Shown in pieces: positions 50,463-59,338 of a stretch of DNA of 64,000 bases. The translations under genes were made by a program, and so were the position numbers. Under the pieces are notes generated by a model. It made no database searches. It saw nothing but the letters and a program-made list of their open reading frames with translations, and was not told the DNA's origin. How positions within the stretch are numbered: the stretch's first letter is position 1; each line of letters opens with the position of its first letter. The stretch comes from Peredibacter starrii (GTDB lineage: Bacteria > Bdellovibrionota > Bacteriovoracia > Bacteriovoracales > Bacteriovoracaceae): positions 3,596,001 to 3,660,000 of the forward strand of contig NZ_CP139487.1 in assembly GCF_034259205.1 (NCBI RefSeq), in the 5' to 3' direction.

Positions 50463-51038
50463 ATGGGTCAAATCGATTTAACTGAATTCGCACTTCGAGA
50501 ACAAAAACTTCCAAAAAAACTATTGGTCCCTGGAAAAGAAGACCCTACTCCGACCTGGAAAATCCTGGCCGCTCATTACCTCGATTTTATGGCCGTAGCC
50601 ATATTTACTTCGTTCAGTGCTGTCATGTTCAATCAATCGATCAAGCTCTTCATGACAACTAAAAGTCTTCGTCTTGCTTTTGATGAACAGGCCATTATTT
50701 CGCTCGCAAGTTCCCTTTTGCCAATGATGCTCTTTTCGTACTTCTTTTTAAGCTATTTCCTGAATCAGGGTCAAACCTGGGGCATGTTCACTTTCAAGAA
50801 GCGCATGAAAATGCCTTCTCAGAGCTTTAAATCTGCCTTCTACTGGGCCGCTCATTCCCTCTTCATGTGCATAACCGGGGGCCTCTTTTACCTCGCTAAA
50901 AGAGAAGAGTGGCAAAACCTTCAAAAGCACGACTACCTCTATCACGAGATGCTTCTTCACAAGGAAGACTACAGCATTGATCTTTTAAAACGGATTGATG
51001 AACAAGAAGTGGTCTACGAGTACGCCGAGGCCGCTTAA
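50463..51038 (+). CDS. RDD-like membrane protein
   Basis: The 191-residue protein resembles RDD-family membrane proteins: a first hydrophobic segment starting with an Asp (YLDFMAVAIFTSFSAVMF), a second (LASSLLPMMLFSYFFLSYFL) followed by GQTWGMFTFKKRM, which matches the G(x)SxGK region of that family, and a third. The function of RDD proteins is not settled, though some exchange ions. The next upstream ATG would be far inside, so 50463 is the start. Its ribosome binding site lies in a strong hairpin. Confidence 0.75.
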   Translation: MGQIDLTEFALREQKLPKKLLVPGKEDPTPTWKILAAHYLDFMAVAIFTSFSAVMFNQSIKLFMTTKSLRLAFDEQAIISLASSLLPMMLFSYFFLSYFLNQGQTWGMFTFKKRMKMPSQSFKSAFYWAAHSLFMCITGGLFYLAKREEWQNLQKHDYLYHEMLLHKEDYSIDLLKRIDEQEVVYEYAEAA

Positions 51039-52363
51039 CCTTTGAGCTTTTCTTCGAAAGCAGTAAAGATCTTTTTGAAGTGACCGTTGTCATAGTACTC
51101 ACGTCCCCACGTGATAAAGTCTGTGATACTGGTCTCGATGTTTTCACCATCATCAATAAAGTCCACCAGGTCTTCCACAATGATAAATAGCGCCGGTAAA
51201 TGACCGATGCGTGCGGCATCCATAGCACGAGGGAAACCACTACCATCTTTTATTTCATGATGCTGGAGAATGATTTGATCCACGTCAGGCGAAAACGAAT
51301 CCAGAGTCTTCACTAATTTTGAGGCCTCAAAAGGGTGCATACGATAACGAATGGTCTCTGGTGATTTGTCACTTGTATTAGTCGCCTTCCTGTCCCACTC
51401 GCGAAGATTTTCATAAATTGATTCATCAACTGCCACGTCGTGAAGTAAAGCGGCCATCGCAAGTTTCACCTGCCCACTTTCTCCAATCCAGCCGATTGAT
51501 GAGCCAAAAGCACATACCATATAAGTGAGAAGCCCCACATGACGGGAATAGGCCGAAGTTGGGTTAGCAAGTCTGCGCTTGAGCACACTTACGATATTAT
51601 CGTTCTTGGAAAGAATTTTTACCGCTTGAGACACACTCTTCTGGGCAGCAACTAAAACTGACGGGGACCAATTCATCGCCTTGGCGATTTGTTCAATAGA
51701 TTCGACGTTTTCAATCGCAAATGAAATTCCGTCAACTGTGTCGCCATTCTCGACATTGATTTCTTTTTCAAGAAACTTCAGGAACTCTTTACTGTCTTCA
51801 TGCCTAATAAAAAGCTCTTTAATTCCCTTTGCCAGAAGTTTATTGGCATCAGAATCAAAGAAGGGCTCTCCTTTATGAATGATTTTCACGAAGTTTTTAT
51901 CAGATAATTTCAGATACAAATCAAAATGTCCCATTCCTAGACGAAGCAACGTCGGGATCTTAATCGGAACATGGGTCGGCTGTAGTGATTGAAGTGTAGA
52001 AATGCTTTTCACTAAGTAAGTAAAAGAACTCACACTCATCGGCTTTTCAATCAACGCTGTTACCAGCGGGTAGAAGCTCATGAATTTGTCCTGGCTTGAA
52101 TCTTCAGAACAAACGATCAGAGGAGTTGAGAATTTTTCTACATCCAGATGGCGATAGAACAATGAATCTTCTTCAGTGAGATTTCGATGATCCATGATGA
52201 TCATCTCAGGGGTGCCTCTTTTTTGGATAATTTCCAGCCCACGTAGAGAATCTTCGAAGGCAAAGATCTCTCCGCCATAAAAGCAGCTCAAAGCTGTTTC
52301 TTGAAGATTCAAAATCTCCGGATTAGGATCCATGAGAAGGATGTACTTTGAAGAATTATTCAC
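51035..52363 (-). CDS. Receiver plus HD-GYP-like protein, GFP variant
   Basis: The 442-residue protein has an N-terminal receiver (LLMDPNP, Asp in IIMDHRN, Lys in LIEKPMS), an unassigned middle domain (about residues 130-210) and a C-terminal HD domain of the HD-GYP class with LLHDVAVDE, the HP pair, and QHHEIKDGSGFPRA. The third letter of GYP is intact but the Tyr is Phe. Such domains usually degrade cyclic di-GMP; Bdellovibrio Bd1817 is a studied variant without that Tyr. The start codon is GTG. It is 28 nt short of being adjacent to its paralogue downstream-to-upstream, and the two look like a tandem duplication. Confidence 0.85.
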   Translation of the reverse strand: MNNSSKYILLMDPNPEILNLQETALSCFYGGEIFAFEDSLRGLEIIQKRGTPEMIIMDHRNLTEEDSLFYRHLDVEKFSTPLIVCSEDSSQDKFMSFYPLVTALIEKPMSVSSFTYLVKSISTLQSLQPTHVPIKIPTLLRLGMGHFDLYLKLSDKNFVKIIHKGEPFFDSDANKLLAKGIKELFIRHEDSKEFLKFLEKEINVENGDTVDGISFAIENVESIEQIAKAMNWSPSVLVAAQKSVSQAVKILSKNDNIVSVLKRRLANPTSAYSRHVGLLTYMVCAFGSSIGWIGESGQVKLAMAALLHDVAVDESIYENLREWDRKATNTSDKSPETIRYRMHPFEASKLVKTLDSFSPDVDQIILQHHEIKDGSGFPRAMDAARIGHLPALFIIVEDLVDFIDDGENIETSITDFITWGREYYDNGHFKKIFTAFEEKLKG

Positions 52364-52470
52364 CCATCTATAGTACCACTCTCCTGCCCCCGTGATGACG
52401 AGGCAAGAGTTGCTTAAAATTCAGTGGTTTGAGGATGATTTTATTAGGCCGAACTTAACTACCTAAAGAC

Positions 52471-53802
52471 TTAGTGCCTAGCATTTTCGACACTTGCTTT
52501 AAGTGCCTCAAACACCTTCTTAAAATTCCCTGAGTTATAGCGGCTTTCTTTGTCTTTCAGAAATTGCAGAACTTTAGAATCAATCTCTTTGGATCCCTCA
52601 ATATAAGAGAGAAGATCCTCAGTGATAATAAAGACAGATGCCATCGGACTAATACGACTTGAAGTAAGCCCTCTTGGAAAGCCTTGTCCGTCCTTCGTCT
52701 CATGATGCTGAAGAATAATTTGATCAACGTCAGGTGGAAGACCTTTCATTGTTAATAACAAATTAGCAGCGTCCCCTGGATGATTGCGATACTTCACAAC
52801 TTCAGGAGTTTTATCTGCTGGATCAGAGGCCGCTTGGTTCCACATGATAGGATCTTTATAAACTTCTTCATCAATCGTGAGGTCATGCATAAGTGAAGCA
52901 AGACCAAGTTTCATTTGAGTCGATTCACTCGTCCAACCTAATTGATAACAAAAGCCACAGGTAAGAAGAGACATCATCCCAACATGACTGCAATACGAAG
53001 AAGAAGAATTTTTCAGTTTGTTTTTCAGAAGCTTAAGAATGCTCGGTTCTGTACTCACTGCTTTCACAGCAAGATCCACACCACGTTTGGCGGCACTCAA
53101 CACTTCTGGGGTCCATCCTAAAGAAGCAGCAAGTCTCTCAATAGATTCGAGCGACTCTAAGGTCAACACCGTTAAATCCAGTGGAGTGTCCTGCGATTTA
53201 AGAAGTGAGGTCATATTCTGTTCAATGTTCTTTAAGTAACCTTCGGCATCTTCATAAGTCACATATAGGTGATGAAGACCTTTAGAAGAAAAACGTGTGG
53301 CATCTTCAGACATAAAAGCCTCTCCAGCATTGATGACCTTGATGTACTTTCCTTCTGATAACTTCATATAGAGGTTGCAGCTACTTGAGCCCCAACGCAT
53401 AAGAAGTGAAATTCGGACCGGTACAAAATTTGGAGGAGTATCTTGATGTCCGATAATGGCATCAACTGTATCAATCAACGGTCTGAAAATTCTCGGCTTT
53501 TCGATATAACCCTGAAGACCCGGCATGCGGGCCTCCAGAACACTTTTTGGATCAGAAGAACAAATAACGAAAGGAATTTTCCACTGACGCTCAACCAGAG
53601 ACTGATGAAGAAACTGGCCGTCTCCATCCGGCATCCTTAGATCCGAAATGATAAGAACTGGTTTGCCTTTCTCTTTCATCACCTGCAAAGCATGGTGGCC
53701 CGAACTAGCTGTTGCTACATCTAAAGGAAATGATCTTTTAAGAAGCATCTCACAGATGTCACGAATATCGGCCTCATCATCCACTACAAGGATGTAACTC
53801 AT
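52471..53802 (-). CDS. Receiver plus HD-GYP-like protein, paralogue
   Basis: The 443-residue protein shares the whole architecture of its neighbour at 51035-52363. The receiver is more canonical (VVDDEAD, Asp in IISDLRMPDGDG, IEKP). The same middle domain follows (LYMKLSEGKYIKVINAGE), and then the HD part with LMHDLTIDE and QHHETKDGQGFPRG, again GFP instead of GYP. It begins 7 nt after aspS, so it may be in its transcript. The pair likely arose by duplication and may read different inputs. Whether either cleaves cyclic di-GMP cannot be told from sequence. Confidence 0.86.
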   Translation of the reverse strand: MSYILVVDDEADIRDICEMLLKRSFPLDVATASSGHHALQVMKEKGKPVLIISDLRMPDGDGQFLHQSLVERQWKIPFVICSSDPKSVLEARMPGLQGYIEKPRIFRPLIDTVDAIIGHQDTPPNFVPVRISLLMRWGSSSCNLYMKLSEGKYIKVINAGEAFMSEDATRFSSKGLHHLYVTYEDAEGYLKNIEQNMTSLLKSQDTPLDLTVLTLESLESIERLAASLGWTPEVLSAAKRGVDLAVKAVSTEPSILKLLKNKLKNSSSSYCSHVGMMSLLTCGFCYQLGWTSESTQMKLGLASLMHDLTIDEEVYKDPIMWNQAASDPADKTPEVVKYRNHPGDAANLLLTMKGLPPDVDQIILQHHETKDGQGFPRGLTSSRISPMASVFIITEDLLSYIEGSKEIDSKVLQFLKDKESRYNSGNFKKVFEALKASVENARH

Positions 53803-53809
53803 TATATCC

Positions 53810-55594
53810 CTATTCCTCTAGCCATTTGAATCCAAGCTCTTTGGTTTGAGCTGGATTTGGTTTTGAAGGTGAACTTGCCATAAGGTCCGTCGCAGAAGCT
53901 GTTTTAGGAAACGCGATTACGTCACGGATTGAATCCGTTCTTGCAAGTTGCATGATCAAACGGTCCATACCAAACGCCATACCTGCGTGTGGAGGTGTTC
54001 CGAATTTAAGCGCTTCAATGAAGAATCCAAACTGATGTTGAGCATCTTCTGGTGTGAAACCAAGAAGTTCGAACATACGCGACTGTTGTTTGTTATCGAA
54101 AATACGCATTGAACCACCGCCAAGCTCGTAACCGTTACAAACAATATCGTAAGCGTAGGCCTTAACGTTCTTGATCAATGATTTATCATTTGAGTAATAA
54201 AGCTCCATGTCCTCATCTTTTGGACGAGTGAATGGGTGGTGTTTCGCGTGCAGAGAATTTGTATCAGCATCGTAATCAAAAAGCGGGAAGTCATACACCC
54301 ATAGGAAGGCGTATTCATCTGTCTTAATGAGGTTCAATGTTTTACCAAGGTGGCGTCTTACAGCGTCCGCACAGTCATGAGCAATGTTCTCATTCTTATC
54401 TGCGCAGAATAACCATAGACCATCACCCTTCTCGACTGATTTTTCAGAAAGAGCGTTTAGCATGTTGGCATCAATGAATTTCGAGATACCACCAGAAACA
54501 GCACCATTCTCTACTTTAAACCATGCCACACCCTTACCGCCGTAAGGTTTTACAACTTCTGTTAGGGCATCGATGTCTTTACGAGCAAGAGCACCCATTG
54601 AAACTGGAACGAACATGGCCTTAACCATTCCGTATTTCGCCGTCGCAACGTCAGCGAATGTTGTGAACGCTGAACCTTTGAAAAGATCCGTTACAACCAT
54701 TTGCTTTAGAGCAAAACGAACGTCAGGTTTATCTGAACCGTAGTCACGCATAACTTCATCATACGTGATGCCTTTCATTTCAAAACTCTCAGGGAGATTG
54801 AAAATGTTTCTCATCATGTGAGTCGCGAGGTTCTTCATGTAATCAAGAGTCGGGAAAGAAACTTCAATATCAATCTGAGTAAATTCCGGCTGACGGTCTG
54901 CACGTAGGTCTTCATCACGGAAACAACGACAGATTTGGAAATACTTATCTGTGTTGGCGATCATCAGAAGCTGCTTCAAAGTCTGTGGAGACTGAGGAAG
55001 AGCATAAACTTTACCGGGGTGAACGCGTGATGGAACGATATAGTCACGAGCACCTTCCGGTGTCGTTTTATAAAGGATTGGAGTTTCAACTTCATTGAAA
55101 CCAAGTTCATAAAGCGCCATACGAGCTTTCTTCGTTGTTTCAGAACGAAGAGTAAGAATGTCCTGAAGCTTTTGAGAACGAAGATCAAGGTAACGATAAC
55201 GAAGACGAAGATCTTCTGTCGCAGGAACTGCACCGTGTGGAAGGAATGGAACTTCTTCAGCAAGAGAAAGAAGTCTGATTTCTTCAACCTGAACTTCTAC
55301 AAGACCCGTCGCCATTTTTGCGTTTTTCGCAGCATCCGGACGAGCAACAACTTTACCTTTCGCCAGAAGAACTGACTCAAGAGAAAATTTTCTTAATTCG
55401 TTGATGTCACCTTTGAAGGCCTCAAAGCCAAGTTGAGTAACGCCGTACTTATCACGCAAGTCTATGAAGTGAAGAGCACCAAGGTTACGGTACTTATTCA
55501 TCCATCCACAAAGTGTTACTGTTTTACCGATATCGGACTCCCGCAATTCTCCGCAGTGGTGTGTGCGCATTGAACCGGGTAGATTTTTGGCCAT
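53810..55594 (-). CDS. aspS: Aspartate-tRNA ligase
   Basis: AspRS charges tRNA-Asp, and in many bacteria tRNA-Asn too. The 594-residue bacterial-type protein has the N-terminal OB fold (VTLCGWMNKYRNLG), class II motifs (FRDEDLRADRQPEFTQID), the GAD insertion domain, and motif 3 (GMAFGMDRLIMQL). Length is normal. TTAGGAG lies 7 nt before the ATG. The receiver-HD paralogue follows after 7 nt. Confidence 0.97.
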   Translation of the reverse strand: MAKNLPGSMRTHHCGELRESDIGKTVTLCGWMNKYRNLGALHFIDLRDKYGVTQLGFEAFKGDINELRKFSLESVLLAKGKVVARPDAAKNAKMATGLVEVQVEEIRLLSLAEEVPFLPHGAVPATEDLRLRYRYLDLRSQKLQDILTLRSETTKKARMALYELGFNEVETPILYKTTPEGARDYIVPSRVHPGKVYALPQSPQTLKQLLMIANTDKYFQICRCFRDEDLRADRQPEFTQIDIEVSFPTLDYMKNLATHMMRNIFNLPESFEMKGITYDEVMRDYGSDKPDVRFALKQMVVTDLFKGSAFTTFADVATAKYGMVKAMFVPVSMGALARKDIDALTEVVKPYGGKGVAWFKVENGAVSGGISKFIDANMLNALSEKSVEKGDGLWLFCADKNENIAHDCADAVRRHLGKTLNLIKTDEYAFLWVYDFPLFDYDADTNSLHAKHHPFTRPKDEDMELYYSNDKSLIKNVKAYAYDIVCNGYELGGGSMRIFDNKQQSRMFELLGFTPEDAQHQFGFFIEALKFGTPPHAGMAFGMDRLIMQLARTDSIRDVIAFPKTASATDLMASSPSKPNPAQTKELGFKWLEE

Positions 55595-55658
55595 TTGAAA
55601 ACTCCTAAGGATCGCATAGACTTATGTAGTGATCATACCTGATTCAGGAATAAACTTC

Positions 55659-56159
55659 ATGAGAAAATTTCTTACCTTCGCCCTTCTCTGTACACTCTTT
55701 AGCTGCCAAAGTGTGTCACGAGATCCACTCAAAAAAGTGGAGTTAGTTACGCCAACCGGTGCAAAAGTTGAAACCACTCTCGCCATTTCAGAGGCTGACC
55801 AAAATCAAGGGCTATCTGGAGTTAAAGAAAATGACTTTGATGATGATCAAGGAATGCTCTTCTTCTACGCTGAAGACTTTGAGAAGTATTTCTGGATGCC
55901 GGACACTTATTTTGATCTGGACCTGTTCTACATGGACAAGGACCTTAAGATTCTCGACATTGTTCGTCGTGCTCCCCACTACGTCGGTCGTGCCAATCCT
56001 GAGCTCATCCCACGCATTCGCGGAGTCTGGTGTCGCCACGTATTGGAGATGAAATCTTCCTCAGAAATCGCCAAAGCACTTAAGATTGGTGACAAACTAG
56101 AATGGAAATCAACACTCAGTCTCCAGGAGACCGAGGCCAAAGCTAAAAACGTAAAATAG
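55659..56159 (+). CDS. DUF192 lipoprotein
   Basis: From ATG 55659 the product is 166 residues with a lipoprotein signal (LLCTLFSC, Cys17). The mature domain is DUF192: NQGLSGVKE at the start, GMLFFYAEDFEKYFWMPDTYFDLDLFYMD in the centre, and a C-terminal strand ending in IGDKLEWKS. Function of DUF192 is unknown; members are usually secreted and small. GGA lies 10 nt upstream; an earlier ATG at 55629 would put 10 residues before the signal. Confidence 0.85.
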   Translation: MRKFLTFALLCTLFSCQSVSRDPLKKVELVTPTGAKVETTLAISEADQNQGLSGVKENDFDDDQGMLFFYAEDFEKYFWMPDTYFDLDLFYMDKDLKILDIVRRAPHYVGRANPELIPRIRGVWCRHVLEMKSSSEIAKALKIGDKLEWKSTLSLQETEAKAKNVK

Positions 56160-56162
56160 AAA

Positions 56163-56819
56163 TTACAAATCGCGGTTTGTTTCAGGTGCGTCTGCTGACT
56201 CACCTGCAAACAGAATCAGAAACTCATCCGCCGCGATTACACCCAAGTGCTCTTTCGCAAGCGAGCGCTGAAAGTTACGATCCGTCTGGATTTTCGTAAT
56301 TTCAGTCTTAAGCTCTCTGTTTTCTTTTTGAATTGAAGCATGCTCTTCAAGTTTTTCCTTGATAACACCTTCGGTAGAGAAATAGTCCCACACACCACGA
56401 TCCATACAAATCAGACGCAGAACCAGAAGTCCGATGACTGACCAGCCTATCTTAGTGAGTAAGTTCTTTTTGAGTTTATCTTTCTTTTTGCTGGAAGTGT
56501 TTGTCGAGCGGGCCGGACGTTTTTCAACGACCTCTTCCTCTTCTACTTCTTCTTCCTCATCCAGATATTCAATGGGAGTCTCTGAAAGTTCACTCTTACG
56601 GTGCTCAATCAGATCAGTATTGTCCGCATGGCCAATGGCCTTGCGAGTAGCAGTTGTTTCGAAATAAGTTGGCGCAGTTGTAGAGTCGGCCGCAAAGGGG
56701 CGATTAAATACGTTCTTTCGTGTGCGTAATCGTTCACGGCTCGGTGAGGATTTCTCAGAGGATTTTGACGCGAAAGGTGATTCTACTTCTTCATACTCGT
56801 CGTAGGACGGTCGATTCAT
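56163..56819 (-). CDS. FtsB/DivIC-like septum protein with long N-terminal tail
   Basis: The 218-residue product has a C-terminal FtsB-like unit: a membrane helix at about residues 123-140 (IGWSVIGLLVLRLICM), a coiled coil (KEKLEEHASIQKENRELKTEI), and LAKEHLGVIAADEFLILF, the typical septum-initiator end. FtsB links FtsQ and FtsL in the divisome. Ordinary FtsB has almost no cytoplasmic part, whereas here about 120 residues precede the helix, disordered, with an acidic block (EEEEVEEEE) and then a Lys-rich block. The ATG at 56819 has GGAA 7 nt upstream; a GTG at 56831 is four codons earlier. Confidence 0.8.
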   Translation of the reverse strand: MNRPSYDEYEEVESPFASKSSEKSSPSRERLRTRKNVFNRPFAADSTTAPTYFETTATRKAIGHADNTDLIEHRKSELSETPIEYLDEEEEVEEEEVVEKRPARSTNTSSKKKDKLKKNLLTKIGWSVIGLLVLRLICMDRGVWDYFSTEGVIKEKLEEHASIQKENRELKTEITKIQTDRNFQRSLAKEHLGVIAADEFLILFAGESADAPETNRDL

Positions 56820-56961
56820 TCTTAATTCCACGCAAAATACATCCTGTATTTTTGGACACCAAGCTGCCCATGTTAATTTAGTGTGTTAATTCCAATTTAA
56901 CATGGTCAGCTAAGCGCTACAAGTATTTAAAATAATAGAGGCAGGAATTTCCTAGCCGCGA

Positions 56962-58674
56962 TTAGTAACGGTTCCCGCGGTATCCGCCAGAACGACCGCC
57001 GCGATCGCCCCCACGGTTGCCCCCACGATATCCGCCGCCGCCGAAACCACGACCGCCGCCTCCACCCGCAGGTGCAGTAGCAAGTTCGATAGAAACGCGA
57101 CGATTACCGAACATCTCACCTTTGATGTTCATGATAGCGTCTGTGAATTCCGAAGAAGCTTCAAGGAAAGCAAACTTCTCTTTAGTTTCAATACGACCGA
57201 TGTTACGGCCAGCAACGCCTGATGCACTTGAAACGAACTTAAGAAGCTCGCCTGCATTTGCTCCATCCATTGTTCCAAGGTTGATGAAGAAACGCTGCAT
57301 ACCAGTTTGTACACGGGCACCTTGCTGGCGCTCGCCACCCTGACCGCGTGGAGCTACATCAATTTCCTGTGCCTTCTGGTAACGCTTCAATGTGTTTTCG
57401 AACATGAAACCGTAGATACCCTTGATGATCTCTTCTTTATCAAGCTCATCGAACTTGGCCTTGAAAGCATCGTAATGAAGAACTTCTTCATCATGGAAAG
57501 ATTCAATATGGTCTGTGAAACGCTTCAATGATTTCTCAAGAATTTTCTCGCGAATTTCATTCACTTTCGGAAGGAATACGCGTTCAATTTTTGCTTTTGT
57601 AAGACGCTCGATCTGACCTACGCGACCTTGCTCATTTGGCTCGATGATTGAAAGTGAAACACCTTTCGAACCGCCACGACCTGTACGACCAATACGGTGA
57701 ACGTATGATTCGTTGTCTTGAGGAAGACCGAAGTTAATTACGTGAGTAAGGTTGTTCACATCGATACCGCGAGCAGCAACGTCAGTACAAACTAGAAGGT
57801 TAATTTTCTTCTCTTTGAACTTTTTCATCGTCATATCACGAGCGGCCTGATCCATATCTCCGTGAAGAGCGTCAGTTGGATAACCGCGAGCATTTAATTC
57901 ATCAGTAAGTTCTTTTGCACCGATCTTCGTACGTGTGAAGATGATCGCGTACATATCATCAGAGAAATCCATATAACGGCAAAGTGCTTCAATACCGTTT
58001 TCACGACGAACCACAACTGCTTTTTGTTCTACTGTATCAGCAGTAAGAACTTTCTTCGTTACACGAACAGTTACCGGGTTTGAGAACTCACGGTTAACTA
58101 GATCAGAGATTGGCCCTGGAAGAGTTGCAGAGAACATCCAGATTCTCTTTTCAGGGATTGCATCGATGATCGCTGTAACGTCATCAAAGAAACCCATATC
58201 AAGCATTTCATCTGCTTCATCTAGAATTACGAATTTAGTGGCATCAAATTTAAGAACACCACGATCGATAAGATCCATCACGCGTCCTGGAGTACCAGCA
58301 ACAACCTGAGGTTTTTTCGATTTGAAGTCTTTAATTTGAAGACCAACAGAAGTACCGCCGTAAACAGACATTGAACGGATTGGTTCGAATGCCGAAAGCT
58401 TCTGGATCTCTTCGTTGATTTGGTTAGCAAGCTCACGAGTTGGAGCAAGAATGATGGCCTGAAGTGCCGGCGATTTGAAATCTAATTTTTCAAGTAGTGG
58501 AAGAACGAAAGCAGCTGTTTTACCAGAACCTGTTTGCGCTTGACCGATAAAATCAACATCCCCTTGCATCAGCACAGGGATCGCTTGAGTTTGGATTTCA
58601 GATGGATTTTCGAATCCCATCTTGGCGATAGCTTTGAGTGAAGACTCTTTGAGTCCTAGATCATTAAAAGACAT
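56962..58674 (-). CDS. deaD: DEAD-box RNA helicase (DeaD/CsdA type)
   Basis: DeaD-type helicases unwind RNA during ribosome assembly and cold shock. The 570-residue protein has the Q motif, Walker A AQTGSGKT, DEAD box as DEAD in VILDEADEML, SAT in MFSATLP, and HRIGRTGRGG. A DbpA-type RNA-binding domain lies at about residues 465-545 (RFFINLGTMDGANAGELLKFV), and the tail is Gly/Arg-rich (RGG repeats). A leader of more than 200 nt and a hairpin at the ribosome binding site precede it. Confidence 0.96.
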   Translation of the reverse strand: MSFNDLGLKESSLKAIAKMGFENPSEIQTQAIPVLMQGDVDFIGQAQTGSGKTAAFVLPLLEKLDFKSPALQAIILAPTRELANQINEEIQKLSAFEPIRSMSVYGGTSVGLQIKDFKSKKPQVVAGTPGRVMDLIDRGVLKFDATKFVILDEADEMLDMGFFDDVTAIIDAIPEKRIWMFSATLPGPISDLVNREFSNPVTVRVTKKVLTADTVEQKAVVVRRENGIEALCRYMDFSDDMYAIIFTRTKIGAKELTDELNARGYPTDALHGDMDQAARDMTMKKFKEKKINLLVCTDVAARGIDVNNLTHVINFGLPQDNESYVHRIGRTGRGGSKGVSLSIIEPNEQGRVGQIERLTKAKIERVFLPKVNEIREKILEKSLKRFTDHIESFHDEEVLHYDAFKAKFDELDKEEIIKGIYGFMFENTLKRYQKAQEIDVAPRGQGGERQQGARVQTGMQRFFINLGTMDGANAGELLKFVSSASGVAGRNIGRIETKEKFAFLEASSEFTDAIMNIKGEMFGNRRVSIELATAPAGGGGGRGFGGGGYRGGNRGGDRGGRSGGYRGNRY

Positions 58675-58993
58675 GCGTTTTCTCCTTTCGAGAAAAGATA
58701 AGTATTATGCGCTTTTTGAATGTAGTGAGGCCTGGTCCTATTGGTCTCTAACAACTGCCCTGAGAACCACTTAGACCTAAGAAATAGACGATAGATCCGG
58801 GTGGGAACAAGGTACAAAATAAACGACTGATGACCATTTATCATTAAGTAGTAGCATTTGTAAATAGCGCGTTATGAAACTTAAGAAAAACCTACCTTTT
58901 TAGAGTGATATCCATAAGTTGTATCTTAAGTTTGTATGTCGAATTTACAATATTTCAATTGAACGCCATTCAAAAACACTTACTATAATTTTC
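58675..58993. other. 319-nt intergenic region: long deaD leader, small-gene promoter
   Basis: No gene is visible. Near deaD, a 7-bp hairpin (58678-58696; TTTTCTC and GAGAAAA in mRNA sense, loop GAAAG) contains the AGGAG ribosome binding site and ends 3 nt before the ATG. The rest has short inverted repeats around 58717-58780 but no clear RNA family; a long structured leader would suit a cold-shock helicase. At the other end TATAAT (58984-58989) with a poor TTGAAC 19 nt upstream may drive the small gene and the transporter operon. Confidence 0.45.
58678..58696 (-). promoter_or_regulatory. Hairpin at the deaD ribosome binding site
   Basis: In mRNA sense TTTTCTC and GAGAAAA form a 7-bp stem around GAAAG. 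The AAGGAGA site spans loop and 3' arm, 3 nt before the ATG. The stem is much weaker than those of guaB and the RDD gene. Confidence 0.5.
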
Positions 58994-59293
58994 ATGAGAT
59001 TCATTTTTATCAATTTGCTCGCGTTTGTGATCACACTTACATCAGTGATCATCGACTCTAGTTCAGTTGAATTTCATTCAGAACAACTTTCCGGCATTCA
59101 TCAAGCTTCTTCCTGGCAAACCGACTCACTCCGAAATACAGATCACAAACATTCAGAGCGAACAGTTCATATCGCCCAGGACTTCATTCCAATCGTGGTA
59201 ATCGCCGAATCCGTTTCGGCAGACATCGATTTTCTACACTACCTACCCATTTACGGGCAGGCCCGCCAAAAAGAATATTTCCTTCTGATTTAG
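58994..59293 (+). CDS. Small secreted or membrane protein, unknown function
   Basis: From ATG 58994 the product is 99 residues: an N-terminal hydrophobic segment (IFINLLAFVITLTSVII) as signal or anchor, a His/Ser-rich middle (EFHSEQLSG, DHKHSERTVHI) and a second hydrophobic patch (FIPIVVIAESV). It might bind metal through the histidines, but no family fits. The TATAAT lies only 4 nt before this ATG, so the true start or promoter is uncertain. It precedes the symporter gene by 45 nt and may belong to that operon. Confidence 0.42.
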   Translation: MRFIFINLLAFVITLTSVIIDSSSVEFHSEQLSGIHQASSWQTDSLRNTDHKHSERTVHIAQDFIPIVVIAESVSADIDFLHYLPIYGQARQKEYFLLI

Positions 59294-59338
59294 AGATTCT
59301 CTTCTAAGAATTTTAATAACTGAAATCAAGGAAGATTT

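Noticed and set aside
58919-58993. Upstream ATG giving a 124-residue version of the small secreted protein
   Set aside because: The extra 25 residues precede the signal-like segment and run across the probable -10 box.
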